A DNA stretch of 62,508 nucleotides from Clostridiales bacterium (GCA_021201185.1 JAJQFJ010000017.1:1-62508); one strand, 5' to 3'; shown: positions 33,452 to 42,210, counted from the first letter of the stretch. The notes: a model not told the origin generated them from the sequence alone. A program made the numbers and translations.

Positions 33452-34057
33452 ATGAACCCGCTCACCAATTGCTACCGCTCCGCAGCAGAGCGGTTGACCG
33501 CCGCTGCCCAGGGTATGGGCTTTGCCAATCTGCCGGAGCCTGTCCCCCTGCGGCTCCGGGAGAAGGAGGGGACGCTGGCCTCCGGGCTGGCCCCGGCCCT
33601 GGCCGGGCGGGGAGACGCAGCTGCCCTGGCGGAACGGCTGGCGGAGGCGCTGACCCTGGAGGGCACCCCCTTTGACCGGGGCGAGGCCCGGGGCAGACTG
33701 GTGCTGCTTCACATCTCTCCCCGGTGGCTGAGAGAGACGGCGGAGACGCTGGCCTCCGGGCTGTTGCCGCCTCTGCCCGGGTGGGAGCCGGGCCCCAGAG
33801 ACCGGGATGATCTGCGCTTCCTCCTGACCTACACCGCCCGTCGGTGCCGGACACTGGCGGAACGAACCGGGCCTTTGGCATCCGAACTGCCCCCTGAGCT
33901 GGTGCTCCGGCTGGCAGCGGCCCCGGGAGACCGGGGAGACGAGGGGCGGCTGATGGGGATATACTGGTCGCTGCCCTCTGAGACGCGCCGTGACCCGGCC
34001 CTGGCCGGGGCGGTCTGCCGCCGGGCGGCGGAGGATTACGACCGCTTTTTCCGGTGA
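33452..34057 (+). CDS. Stand-alone protein resembling ArgS Add and DALR domains
   Basis: A 201-residue cytoplasmic protein, rich in Leu, Ala and Arg. Residues about 1-95 (RLREKEGTLASGLAPALAGR, ALAERLAEALTL, LVLLHISPRWLRE) resemble the N-terminal Add domain of arginyl-tRNA synthetase. Residues about 110-200 (LRFLLTYTARRCRTLAER ... AEDYDRFFR) resemble the DALR anticodon-binding domain. The catalytic Rossmann domain with HIGH/KMSK is absent. The start at 33452 has GGAGGGAGG upstream. The resemblance is judged by eye only, so the function is open. Confidence 0.5.
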   Translation: MNPLTNCYRSAAERLTAAAQGMGFANLPEPVPLRLREKEGTLASGLAPALAGRGDAAALAERLAEALTLEGTPFDRGEARGRLVLLHISPRWLRETAETLASGLLPPLPGWEPGPRDRDDLRFLLTYTARRCRTLAERTGPLASELPPELVLRLAAAPGDRGDEGRLMGIYWSLPSETRRDPALAGAVCRRAAEDYDRFFR

Positions 34058-34099
34058 TTTACAAAAAATTCACCCCTCTGCCGTCATTTACGGTATAAT
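34058..34099 (+). promoter_or_regulatory. Promoter region with Pho-box-like repeat
   Basis: TATAAT at 34094-34099 is the -10. Upstream, TTTACA (34058-34063), 5 nt and TTCACC (34069-34074) form a direct repeat with 11-nt period like PhoP/PhoB boxes. A true -35 is weak, as expected for an activated promoter. Confidence 0.4.
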
Positions 34100-34158
34100 G
34101 ACAGTTAATCAGGATGATAAACGGCACTTTTAGCGCCCACAGAAAAGGGGAATTTGCC

Positions 34159-34848
34159 ATGACCAAGGTATTGATCGTTGAGGACGACAACAACATCGCC
34201 CAGCTGCTCCAGCTCTATCTGGAGAAGGAGGGCTTCGAGACCCAGATCGCCTCGGACGGCGGCAAGGGGGTGGAGCTGTTTCGCAGCTATCAGCCGGATC
34301 TGGTGCTGCTGGATCTGATGCTCCCGGTGCTGGACGGCTGGGGCGTGTGCAAGAAGATTCGGGAGACCTCCAAGACCCCGGTCATTATGCTCACCGCCAA
34401 GGGGGAGACTACCGATAAGGTCACCGGCCTGGAGATGGGGGCGGATGATTACATCGTCAAGCCCTTCGAGATGAAGGAGGTGCTGGCCCGCATCCACGCC
34501 GTCCTCCGGCGGTACGGCGGCGCCGAGGAGGCCAACCCCAAAAAGCTGACCTTCGACAAACTGACCATCAACATGGAGTCCTACGAGCTGCTGGTGGACG
34601 GCAAGCGGGTGGACACGCCCCCCAAGGAGATGGAGCTGCTGTTCCATCTGGCCTCCTCCCCCAACCGGGTGTTCACTCGGAACCAGCTGCTGGACGAGGT
34701 GTGGGGCTTTGACTATTTCGGCGACAGCCGGACGGTGGATGTGCACATCAAACGCCTCCGGGAGAAGCTGGAGGGGGTCTCCGACCAGTGGAGCCTGAAG
34801 ACCGTCTGGGGCGTAGGCTACAAGTTCGAGCTGCTGACGGCGAACTGA
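34159..34848 (+). CDS. OmpR/PhoB-family response regulator
   Basis: A 229-residue regulator. The receiver domain has the acidic pair in VEDD, Asp52 as acceptor (LLDLMLPVLDGW) and a KPF switch. The winged-helix domain (about 130-226) has FDYFGDSRTVDVHIKRLREKL and GVGYKFEL. The start at 34159 follows AAAAGGGGAA. It is first in an operon with a kinase, an HtrA protease and probably a CBS protein, which suggests an envelope-stress system. Confidence 0.94.
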   Translation: MTKVLIVEDDNNIAQLLQLYLEKEGFETQIASDGGKGVELFRSYQPDLVLLDLMLPVLDGWGVCKKIRETSKTPVIMLTAKGETTDKVTGLEMGADDYIVKPFEMKEVLARIHAVLRRYGGAEEANPKKLTFDKLTINMESYELLVDGKRVDTPPKEMELLFHLASSPNRVFTRNQLLDEVWGFDYFGDSRTVDVHIKRLREKLEGVSDQWSLKTVWGVGYKFELLTAN

Positions 34849-34875
34849 CAGAGCGACGGAAAGGGGGAAATCGTT

Positions 34876-36312
34876 TTGAATAGTATGTTCAAACGGCATT
34901 TTGTCCTGACTGCCGGGATGATTTTGGTCTCCTTTGTGGTGCTGGCCATTGCCTTCACCACCCTGAGCTACCAGTACTCCATCCGTGACCAGAAGGACGG
35001 GCTGGAGGAAAAGTCCGGCTATGTGGCGGCCATGGCCGCCCAGGTCATCAACCGGGGAGAGGATCAGCTCCAGGACGACGCCCTTCAGTACTATCTGGGT
35101 GAGGTGGCCCGGCTGGTGGACACGGACGTGATGCTCTGCGACACCGAGGGCACCATCCTCTTTGCCTCCAACGACGGCTATGAGGTGCCGGACTGGCAGG
35201 GAATGACCGTCCCGGCGGAGGTGCTGTCTGCGCTGACCGAGAGCGCCGACTATGAGGGCACCAGCGACCTGGGGGTGTTTGGCGAGGAGCGCCTGGTCTG
35301 CGGCGCGCCGGTGACGGTGGAGCAGGGGGAGCGCAGCGTCCTTTACGGCTATGTGCTGGTCTCCGTCTCGGTGGAGAACATGACCCGCCTGTGGCAGGCC
35401 TTTGCCTCCATCTTCCTGTTTGCCGCCGTGGCGGTGCTGCTGGTGGCCTTTATCTCCAGCTCCATCTCCTCCCGCAGCCTGACCCGCCCGCTGAAGGAGA
35501 TGACCGACGTGGTGCGTCGGTTCGGCATGGGCGAGTTCGATCTCCGGGTGAAGGAGACCAATCGCAAGGACGAGGTGGGCGAGCTGAGCCGGGCCTTCAA
35601 CAATATGGCTGACTCCATTGCCTTAAACGAGCAGAAGCGCAGCGAGTTCGTCACCAATATCTCCCACGAGCTGAAAACCCCCATGACCACCATCGCGGGC
35701 TATGCCGACGGCATCCTGGACGGCACCATCCCCCCGGAGCGGGAGCGGGAATATCTCCAGGTCATCTCGGACGAGACCCGGCGGCTGGCCCGGCTGGTGC
35801 GGCGGATGCTGGATATGTCCAGGCTCCAGGCCGGAGGCGACATGGTGCTCAGCCAGACGGAGTTCGATATCGGGGAGACCCTGGCCCAGGTGCTCATCAG
35901 CCTGGAGGGGAAGATCAACAACAAGGGGCTGGACGTGGACGCCCGTCTGCCGGACAGCACTCTGCTGGTCTGGGGAGACCCGGACGCCATCGCCCAGGTG
36001 TGCTACAACCTGGTGGAAAACGCCATCAAGTTTACCCATCCCAATACGGTGATCGGCGTGTCTGTCTCCACCCGGGGAGGCAAGGCGTATATCGCCATCC
36101 GGGACACCGGAGAGACCATACCGGAGGAGGAGCTGCCTCTGATTTTTGACCGGCTCCACAAGTCTGACCGCTCCCGGAGCCTGGACAAGGAGGGGGTGGG
36201 TCTGGGCCTGTACCTGGTCAAGACCATCCTGAACGATCTGAAGGAGACCATCACTGTCACCAGCAAGGACAATGTGACCGAGTTCGTCTTTACCCTGACC
36301 CTGGCGAGATAA
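34876..36312 (+). CDS. Sensor histidine kinase
   Basis: A 478-residue membrane kinase. Helix 1 (about 10-32), an extracytoplasmic sensor (about 33-175), helix 2 (about 177-200), HAMP (about 202-255), HisKA with His264 in NISHELKTPMTT, and HATPase with NLVENAIKF, DTGETIPEEE and GVGLGLYL. DTGETIP lacks the usual second Gly of DxGxGI. I use TTG 34876, 9 nt after AAAGGGGG; ATG 34885 would be 17 nt away. It is paired with the preceding regulator. Confidence 0.92.
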   Translation: MNSMFKRHFVLTAGMILVSFVVLAIAFTTLSYQYSIRDQKDGLEEKSGYVAAMAAQVINRGEDQLQDDALQYYLGEVARLVDTDVMLCDTEGTILFASNDGYEVPDWQGMTVPAEVLSALTESADYEGTSDLGVFGEERLVCGAPVTVEQGERSVLYGYVLVSVSVENMTRLWQAFASIFLFAAVAVLLVAFISSSISSRSLTRPLKEMTDVVRRFGMGEFDLRVKETNRKDEVGELSRAFNNMADSIALNEQKRSEFVTNISHELKTPMTTIAGYADGILDGTIPPEREREYLQVISDETRRLARLVRRMLDMSRLQAGGDMVLSQTEFDIGETLAQVLISLEGKINNKGLDVDARLPDSTLLVWGDPDAIAQVCYNLVENAIKFTHPNTVIGVSVSTRGGKAYIAIRDTGETIPEEELPLIFDRLHKSDRSRSLDKEGVGLGLYLVKTILNDLKETITVTSKDNVTEFVFTLTLAR

Positions 36313-36358
36313 GAGACGCCGTAGAGAGATGCAGCACAGAAAAGAGGGGGAGAGCACC

Positions 36359-38008
36359 ATGTACGGTGACGATGATATCCGTTCCGGCGGAGGCGACCGG
36401 GAACCCTGGGAGCTGGATACCGGCAGCCGCCTCCGGCAGCACTTTGACAGCCGCCGGGTGGAGGACCCGGCAGAGCAGTATCGCGAGCGGGCGGTACAGC
36501 GCCGACAGGCCCAGATTCAGGAGGCGGAGAGACGCCGGGAGGAACAGGCCCGGGAGGCGGAGGAGGCAAAGCAGGCCAGAGACGCCCGCCATGACCGGAG
36601 CCAGTTCCGGCAGACGGAAAGGGACGAAGGCGGCACGCCGCCCCCTCCGGAGCAACACGACCCCAGGGCCGACCGGTACGACTACGGCGACGGGAGACGT
36701 GCCACAGTGGGCACACCCCGGAGACGGCGCAGCTCCGGCCTGGCCGGAGTACTGATCATCGTGGCGGTGGCGGCGGTCTGCGTTGCCCTGATGGCCGGAG
36801 GCACCGGCCTGTTGGGCGGCTCCTCCCTCTGGGACGATGCGGTTGACAGCGACGATTACTACTACTACGACGATGATGACGACTGGTATGGGGACGACGA
36901 CTGGTACGGAGACGATGACTTTGGCGTGACCGTCCCCTATGACGATGAGGACGAGGATGACAGCACAGACGACAGCTCTGCCGCCGATACCGGGACCTCC
37001 GCCGAGGAGGACGAGCTGGAGCGGGCAGAGCTGGACGGCACCCTGACGGTGGACATCCAGACCTCCGAAGGGCTGGAGGCGCTGACCTATCAGGAGATCT
37101 ACGCCAAGTGCCTGCCCTCGGTGGTCTCCATCACGGTCATCACCGCCGACGGGGCGGGCACCGGCACCGGCATCATTATGACGGCGGACGGCTATATCCT
37201 CACCTGCAACCATGTCATCGAGGACGGCATCACCTGCACCGTGACCACCTATGACGATCAGGTGTACACCGCCCTGCTGGTGGGCGGGGACGCCCAGACC
37301 GATCTGGCCGTGCTGAAGATCGAGGCGGAGGGGCTGACCCCCGCCGAGTTCGGCGACTCCGACGAGCTGACGGTGGGCGACGAGGCCCTGGCCATCGGCG
37401 ACCCCCTGGGCACCACCCTCCGGGGCACCCTGACCAACGGCATTATCTCCGCCATCAACCGGAACGTGACGGTGAACGGCTACAGCATGACCCTACTCCA
37501 GACCACCGCCGCCCTGAACTCCGGTAACTCCGGCGGCCCGCTGATCAACATCTACGGCCAGGTGGTGGGCGTCAACAACATGAAGATGAACTCCACCTCG
37601 GTGACGGTGGAGGGGCTGGGCTTTGCCGTCCCCACCAGCGTGGTGAAGGGGATCATCCCCACCCTGGCCACCGAGGGTAAGGTGAGCCGCCCGGTGCTGG
37701 GCATCACCTGTTACAGTATCACCGAGGAGTACGTGGAGTCGGGAGGCTACCTGTCCTCCGGCTGTCTGGTGGCCTCGGTGAACGAGCTGTCCGACGCCTA
37801 CGCCCAGGGGGTCCAGGTGGGAGACTATATCACCCAGATCAACGGCATGACCGTCACCTCTGTGGACGATGTGAAGGCGGTCATCGAAGACATGTCTATC
37901 GGGGACACGGTGGAGCTGACCATCCTCCGGCCCAACGAGGAGGGCACCGCCATCGCCGAGGAGCTGACCATCACGGTGGCGCTGGTGGACCAGGCCGACA
38001 TCTCATAA
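36359..38008 (+). CDS. HtrA/DegP-like membrane-anchored serine protease
   Basis: A 549-residue protein. A long cytoplasmic, charged N-terminus (about 1-125), one membrane helix (about 128-150) and a strongly acidic Asp/Tyr-rich linker (about 160-215, YYYYDDDDDWYGDDD) precede a trypsin-like domain with His285 (CNHVIED), Asp315 (QTDLAVLK) and Ser391 (NSGNSGGP). A PDZ domain (about 440-545) ends it. It acts outside the membrane as a quality-control protease. The start at 36359 follows GAGGGGGAGAG. It is in operon with the upstream two-component system, which may sense the stress it relieves. Confidence 0.93.
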   Translation: MYGDDDIRSGGGDREPWELDTGSRLRQHFDSRRVEDPAEQYRERAVQRRQAQIQEAERRREEQAREAEEAKQARDARHDRSQFRQTERDEGGTPPPPEQHDPRADRYDYGDGRRATVGTPRRRRSSGLAGVLIIVAVAAVCVALMAGGTGLLGGSSLWDDAVDSDDYYYYDDDDDWYGDDDWYGDDDFGVTVPYDDEDEDDSTDDSSAADTGTSAEEDELERAELDGTLTVDIQTSEGLEALTYQEIYAKCLPSVVSITVITADGAGTGTGIIMTADGYILTCNHVIEDGITCTVTTYDDQVYTALLVGGDAQTDLAVLKIEAEGLTPAEFGDSDELTVGDEALAIGDPLGTTLRGTLTNGIISAINRNVTVNGYSMTLLQTTAALNSGNSGGPLINIYGQVVGVNNMKMNSTSVTVEGLGFAVPTSVVKGIIPTLATEGKVSRPVLGITCYSITEEYVESGGYLSSGCLVASVNELSDAYAQGVQVGDYITQINGMTVTSVDDVKAVIEDMSIGDTVELTILRPNEEGTAIAEELTITVALVDQADIS

Positions 38009-38024
38009 GGCGCTGCGGCGCATA

Positions 38025-38076
38025 AAACACCGCCTGTCCGGGGATACTGAGGGTATCTTCCCGAGACAGGCGGTGT
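38025..38076 (+). terminator. Hairpin spanning the htrA end and the CBS gene's ribosome site
   Basis: AACACCGCCTGTC (about 38027-38039) pairs with GACAGGCGGTGTT (about 38064-38076), with an inner GATAC/GTATC stem. The right arm contains AGGCGG, the only ribosome site for the following ATG at 38081, so the hairpin may both end htrA transcripts and mask CBS translation. Confidence 0.65.
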
Positions 38077-38080
38077 TGTT

Positions 38081-38518
38081 ATGCGTATTCAGGATATCAT
38101 GTCCAAGGCGGTGGTCTCCATCACCCCGGAGGAGTCCGCTGCCCTGGCGGCCCGGCTGCTCACCCGGCACAATCTGGGCATCCTCCCGGTGTGCAGTCAG
38201 AGCGGCAAATTAGAGGGAGTGGTCACCGACCGGGACATTATCACCCGCTGCCTGGCGGCCAGCGAGGACCCCTCCCGGGTGCCGGTGCGGGATATTATGA
38301 CCCGTGACCCGGAGACCCTTTCCCCTCAGGACAGAGGAGAGGACGCTCTGCGCCGGATGGCGAAGTGCCAGGTGCGGCGCATCCCCGTGGTGGAGGACGG
38401 CCAGGTGGTGGGGATGGTTTCCCTGGGCGACCTGGCCCGGAAGGGCCGCTACGAGGCGGAGGCGGCAAAGGCCCTGTGCGACATCTCCGCCAACGTCACC
38501 CGGCGGCGGCAGAAGTAA
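38081..38518 (+). CDS. CBS-domain protein
   Basis: A 145-residue cytosolic protein made only of two CBS repeats: MRIQDIMSKAVVSITPEESA ... GVVTDRDIITR, and PVRDIMTRDPETLSPQD ... GMVSLGDLAR. Such pairs bind adenosine nucleotides and act as small regulators. Full length. It directly follows htrA across a hairpin and is probably expressed with it in part. Confidence 0.93.
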   Translation: MRIQDIMSKAVVSITPEESAALAARLLTRHNLGILPVCSQSGKLEGVVTDRDIITRCLAASEDPSRVPVRDIMTRDPETLSPQDRGEDALRRMAKCQVRRIPVVEDGQVVGMVSLGDLARKGRYEAEAAKALCDISANVTRRRQK

Positions 38519-38519
38519 G

Positions 38520-39065
38520 TTACAGCTTTCCGGATTTCACCAGAGCATAGGTGCGCAGCACACCGATCTGGGTCTTGGCGTCGGGGAGGCGGTTGTCCAG
38601 GGCCATCTGATAGGCCTCCTCCAGGGGGATCTTCTCCACCTCCAGAAACTCGTCCTCGTCCAGGTCCATCTCAGTGGAGCCGGAGATGCGGCAGGCCCAC
38701 AACCGGAGGATCTCGGCGCAGTACCCAGGGGTGGGGTAGATCTCCCCAAGAAAGACGTAGTCGTCGGCGGTGGTGCCCGTCTCCTCCCGCTGCTCCCGCT
38801 TCATGGCCTCAAAGGGGTCCTCCCCCTTTTCCAGCTTTCCGGCGGGCAGCTCCAGGGTCTCCGCCATAAAGGGATAGCGGAACTGGCGGACAAAGAGCAG
38901 CTCATCCCGGTCGGTGAGGGCGGCGATGGTGACGCCGCCGGGATGCTCCACCACCTCCCGGGCGGCGGTCTTGCCGTCGGGGAGCAGGGCCTGGTCTACC
39001 CGCAGGTTGACGATGCGGCCCCTGAATTTGTACTCATAGGAGAGCTGGGATTCGGTTAGGTTCAT
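38520..39065 (-). CDS. Nudix hydrolase (ADP-ribose pyrophosphatase type)
   Basis: A 181-residue cytosolic enzyme that cleaves nucleoside-diphosphate-linked sugars such as ADP-ribose. The Nudix box is GKLEKGEDPFEAMKREQREE followed by TG, preceded by LPAGKL as in NudF-like enzymes, and EIYPTPGYCAE is the ADPRase-specific C-terminal motif. AGGAGG lies 8 nt before the start at 39065. Longer frames run into the adjacent repeat element. It converges on the CBS gene with 1 nt between stops. Confidence 0.93.
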   Translation of the reverse strand: MNLTESQLSYEYKFRGRIVNLRVDQALLPDGKTAAREVVEHPGGVTIAALTDRDELLFVRQFRYPFMAETLELPAGKLEKGEDPFEAMKREQREETGTTADDYVFLGEIYPTPGYCAEILRLWACRISGSTEMDLDEDEFLEVEKIPLEEAYQMALDNRLPDAKTQIGVLRTYALVKSGKL

Positions 39066-39142
39066 GGTGATGACCTCCTGGTGGAAATCTGAAATAATTT
39101 TACGCTCTCTCAAACGGAGAGCCAACGGGTTTTGCAGTTCTC

Positions 39143-39358
39143 CTTGGCTCCCCTGAAAGGGGAGCTGGCTGGCCGAAGGCCAGACTGAGGGGTGCGGCAA
39201 GCACTACCAAACTGCTGAAATCTCACGGCGAATTCGTACCACCTCCAAGCGAATTCGCCCGGTTGCCTATCTGGTCGTGGGTGCGTGCCGCACCCCTCCA
39301 CCGCCTGGCGGCGGTCCCCCTCTACCGCTTTGCGGCACTTACGCCCTTTCAGGGGAGG
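39143..39358. mobile_element. MITE-like palindromic repeat, copy 1
   Basis: It begins CTTGGCTCCCCTGAAAGGGGAGC and ends with the inverse, CCCTTTCAGGGGAGG. Inside, GAGGGGTGCGGCA pairs with TGCCGCACCCCTC, and CGAATTCG occurs twice, so the whole unit folds as one long imperfect hairpin. It shares about 190 bp with 40883-41073. A small CTCTC-AAAC-GGAGAG hairpin flanks it at 39103-39119. It encodes nothing. Confidence 0.75.
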
Positions 39359-39360
39359 CC

Positions 39361-40236
39361 TCACACCCCTGTCAAATCAAAGCTGGGGATATACCCGCTC
39401 TCCGCCGACTCCGGCTCCTGGGCAAAGCCCTCCAGACCCAGATTTTCCATATAGGCGCGGAGAGAGCGGCTCTCCGCCTTTTTCAGCCGGCGGTTCAGCT
39501 CGGGGAATTCCCGGGGCACTCTGCCCCAGGGGAGATACTGGCTCATGAGGGAGAACAGCACTGTGCCCGGGGGAAAGCTCTCCGCCACCCAGTCCATCAC
39601 TGCCCGGGCGGCGGCGGCCTTGCCGGGGAGAATGAGGTGCCGGATGACCACCCCCCGTTTCAGCAGCCCGTTCTCTATGACGTAAGGCCCGGTCTGGCGC
39701 ACCATCTCCCGGATGGCGGCCTGGGCGGTCTCCACATAGTCCCCTGCCCCGGAGTACCGGAGGGCGTCGGCGTTGCTGGCGTATTTCAGGTCGGGGAGAT
39801 AGATGTCCACCTTCCCCTCCATGGCCCGGAGGGTCTCCACCCGCTCATAGCCCCCGGTGTTCCACACCACCGGGACGGGGAGAGGCCGCTCCAGCACCTG
39901 GCGGACGACGTGGGAATAGTGGGTGGGGGTGACGAAGTTGATGTTGTGGGCCCCCTGGGCGACGAGCTCCTCACAGATGGCCCGGACCCGCTCCACTGTC
40001 ACCGGCTTGCCGAACCCCTGACGGCTGATCTCGTCGTTCTGGCAAAAGACGCACTGGAGGGGACAGCCGGAGAAAAAGACGGCCCCGGAGCCCTTTGTCC
40101 CGGAGATGGGCGGCTCCTCCCAGAAGTGGAGGGCCCCCCGGGCCACCACCGGCAGCTCCGGCATATGGCAGAAGCCCTCCCCCTGAGTATCCGTCCGCAA
40201 TGCGTGGCACCGCCGGGGGCAGAGGTCACAAATCAT
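39361..40236 (-). CDS. Radical SAM protein (PflA-activase-like)
   Basis: A 291-residue enzyme. The radical SAM cluster is CPLQCVFC in FFSGCPLQCVFCQN, and an N-terminal MICDLCPRRCHAL adds three more cysteines for a possible second metal site. HYSHVV, VVWNTGGYERVE and DIYLPDLKY fit the family of stand-alone PflA-like proteins. The start at 40236 lies inside the last codons of tdk (11-bp overlap), so the two are coupled. The 3' end abuts the repeat element. The substrate is unknown. Confidence 0.88.
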   Translation of the reverse strand: MICDLCPRRCHALRTDTQGEGFCHMPELPVVARGALHFWEEPPISGTKGSGAVFFSGCPLQCVFCQNDEISRQGFGKPVTVERVRAICEELVAQGAHNINFVTPTHYSHVVRQVLERPLPVPVVWNTGGYERVETLRAMEGKVDIYLPDLKYASNADALRYSGAGDYVETAQAAIREMVRQTGPYVIENGLLKRGVVIRHLILPGKAAAARAVMDWVAESFPPGTVLFSLMSQYLPWGRVPREFPELNRRLKKAESRSLRAYMENLGLEGFAQEPESAESGYIPSFDLTGV

Positions 40237-40810
40237 GCCGCTCCTCCGGCCCCAGGTCTCCCGTCCGCCAGTGGCGGCGGCAGAGACCAATATACTTATC
40301 ATTGGCCCCCAGCACCACCTGTTCCCCTTCCTTGAGCACCCGGCGGTGCTCGTCGAACCGGGCGTTATAGGTGGCCTTCCGGCCGCACCAGCAGATGGTC
40401 TTGATCTCCTCGATGATGTCCGCCGAGGCCATCAGCGCCTGGGAACCGGGGAACAGCTCCCCCTTGAAGTCGGTGCGCAGGCCGTAGCAGATCACCGGCA
40501 CGTTCCACAGATCCACCACCCGGGTCAGATAGTCCACATCCTCGTGGGTGAGGAACTGGGCCTCGTCCACAATGATGCAGGCATACCGGCGCACCTGCTC
40601 CTCCGGGAGCGCCAGAAATTCGTGGAAATAGATACAGCCCCAGGCCAGGCCGATCCGGGAGGCGACCACCCGCTGGCCGTCCCGCTGGTCCAGGGCGGGC
40701 TTGACCATCAGGGCCTCCTGGCCCCGCTCCTCGTAGTTGTAGCGCACCATCAGAGCGTTGGCCGTCTTGCTGGAGCCCATGACGCCGTATCGAAAGTAGA
40801 GCTTTGCCAT
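40226..40810 (-). CDS. tdk: Thymidine kinase
   Basis: A 194-residue type II thymidine kinase that phosphorylates thymidine in salvage. Walker A is YGVMGSSKTANAL, Walker B VDEAQFL, the lasso region YGLRTDFKGELFPGS, and a Zn ribbon begins with CWCG. It matches the usual length of about 190. The start at 40810 follows AAAAGGAG; an in-frame extension upstream reads into the repeat element and is not real. Confidence 0.96.
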   Translation of the reverse strand: MAKLYFRYGVMGSSKTANALMVRYNYEERGQEALMVKPALDQRDGQRVVASRIGLAWGCIYFHEFLALPEEQVRRYACIIVDEAQFLTHEDVDYLTRVVDLWNVPVICYGLRTDFKGELFPGSQALMASADIIEEIKTICWCGRKATYNARFDEHRRVLKEGEQVVLGANDKYIGLCRRHWRTGDLGPEERHDL

Positions 40811-40882
40811 TGGTTCGTCTCCTTTTTTGTGGGGTGGGAATGAGGTTTTTTGGGGAATCTGGTGTCGAAATGTGGGCTCCTC

Positions 40883-41073
40883 TTGGCTCCCCTGAAAGGG
40901 GAGCTGTCGCCGCAAGGCGACTGAGGGGTGCAGCATGCTCTATCGAACTGCTGAAATCTCCCGGCGAATTCGTACCGACTCCAAGCGAATTCGCCCGGGT
41001 GCCTATCTAGTCGTGGGTGCCTGCTGCACCCCTCCACCGCCTGTCGGCGGTCCCCCTCCCCTTTCAGGGGAGG
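40883..41073. mobile_element. MITE-like palindromic repeat, copy 2
   Basis: Same family as 39143-39358, about 190 bp: CTTGGCTCCCCTGAAAGGGGAGC at one end and CCCTTTCAGGGGAGG at the other. The inner GAGGGGTGCAGCA/TGCTGCACCCCTC pair shows compensating changes relative to copy 1 (GCGGCA/TGCCGC). CCCGGCGAATTCG/CGAATTCGCCCGGG forms the tip. A further CTCCCTC-AAA-GAGGGAG hairpin follows at 41097-41113. Confidence 0.75.
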
Positions 41074-41135
41074 TCAGAAAGTCTGCAACTCCTCGACTCC
41101 CTCAAAGAGGGAGCCAATGGAACCTTTGAACGCCC

Positions 41136-42182
41136 TCACCCCTCCAGATACCCCTCCACCAGGGGCAGAAAGGCGGAAAAGGCGTTGGGCACCGGATAGG
41201 TCTCCCGGAGGGCGGCGCTGTCCGCCCAGACCCAGCCGTCGGGGATTTGGTCGTTTTCCAACGTCAGCCAGACCCCCCGCATTTGCCATTCGATGTGGGT
41301 GAAGATGTGCCGCCCGGCTCCGGCATCCTCAACATGGGAGATGTCCAGAGGCCAGGGGGCGAAGCCCTCCTCCTCCTGGGTGTTGGGGAACTCCCACAGG
41401 GAGGCCAGCAGCCCTTTTTCCGGTCTGCGCCGGAGGGCAATCTTCCCCTGATAGCGGATGAGCCAGACGGTGCGCCGTTCCACCCGCCGGGGCTTTTTGG
41501 GGGCCTTTACCGGAAGCTGACTCACGGTGCCCTCCCGGTTGGCCCGGCACAGCCCGGCCAGGGGACACCGGTCGCACAGGGGTACGCCGTTGGGCAGGCA
41601 GACCAGGGCCCCCAGCTCCATGAGAGACTGGTTGAACTGTCCGGGGGCGTAGACCGGGATGACCTCCAAGACCAGTTCCCGGATGGCCGCCTTCGTCTCC
41701 GGGCGGCCAATGTCCGAATCGTCCCCCGTGAGCCGGGTCATCACCCGGAGCACATTGCCGTCCACGGCGGGGACGGGCTGACCAAAGGCGATGGAGGCGA
41801 TGGCACCGGCGGTGTACTCCCCCACCCCGGAGAGGGAGAGGATGGCCTCATAGCGGGAGGGGAACACGCCGCCGTACCGGGTCATGATCTGCCGGGCGGC
41901 CTTTTGCAGGTTCCTCGCCCGGTTGTAATAGCCCAGGCCCTGCCACAGCTTTAAAAGCTGCTGCTCGTCTCCGGCGGACAGAGCCTCCACTGTGGGGAAC
42001 GCCTCCATAAATCGCTGAAAATAGTCCAGCACCGCCGCTACCCGGGTCTGCTGGAGCATGATCTCCGAGACCCAGACCTTGTAGGGCTGAGGGTCGCTCC
42101 GCCAGGGGAGGGTGCGGGCGTTGTCCCGGAACCACTCCAGCAGGGGAAACACGATCTCGCTCAACGGTGTCTGACCCGCCAT
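41136..42182 (-). CDS. mutY: A/G-specific adenine glycosylase
   Basis: A 348-residue base-excision enzyme that removes adenine opposite 8-oxoguanine. The HhH-GPD domain has SEIMLQQTRVAAVL, helix-hairpin-helix LSLSGVGEYTAGAIAS and catalytic Asp in AVDGNVLRVM. A [4Fe-4S] loop is CLPNGVPLCDRCPLAGLC. The C-terminal Nudix-like domain (WLIRYQGKIALRRRPEKGLL, LWEFP) recognises 8-oxoG. The start at 42182 follows GAGGGGAGGGGG. A good divergent promoter lies upstream. Confidence 0.95.
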   Translation of the reverse strand: MAGQTPLSEIVFPLLEWFRDNARTLPWRSDPQPYKVWVSEIMLQQTRVAAVLDYFQRFMEAFPTVEALSAGDEQQLLKLWQGLGYYNRARNLQKAARQIMTRYGGVFPSRYEAILSLSGVGEYTAGAIASIAFGQPVPAVDGNVLRVMTRLTGDDSDIGRPETKAAIRELVLEVIPVYAPGQFNQSLMELGALVCLPNGVPLCDRCPLAGLCRANREGTVSQLPVKAPKKPRRVERRTVWLIRYQGKIALRRRPEKGLLASLWEFPNTQEEEGFAPWPLDISHVEDAGAGRHIFTHIEWQMRGVWLTLENDQIPDGWVWADSAALRETYPVPNAFSAFLPLVEGYLEG

Positions 42183-42210
42183 CGGTCCCCCTCCCCTCTG
42201 TCTCCTTCCT

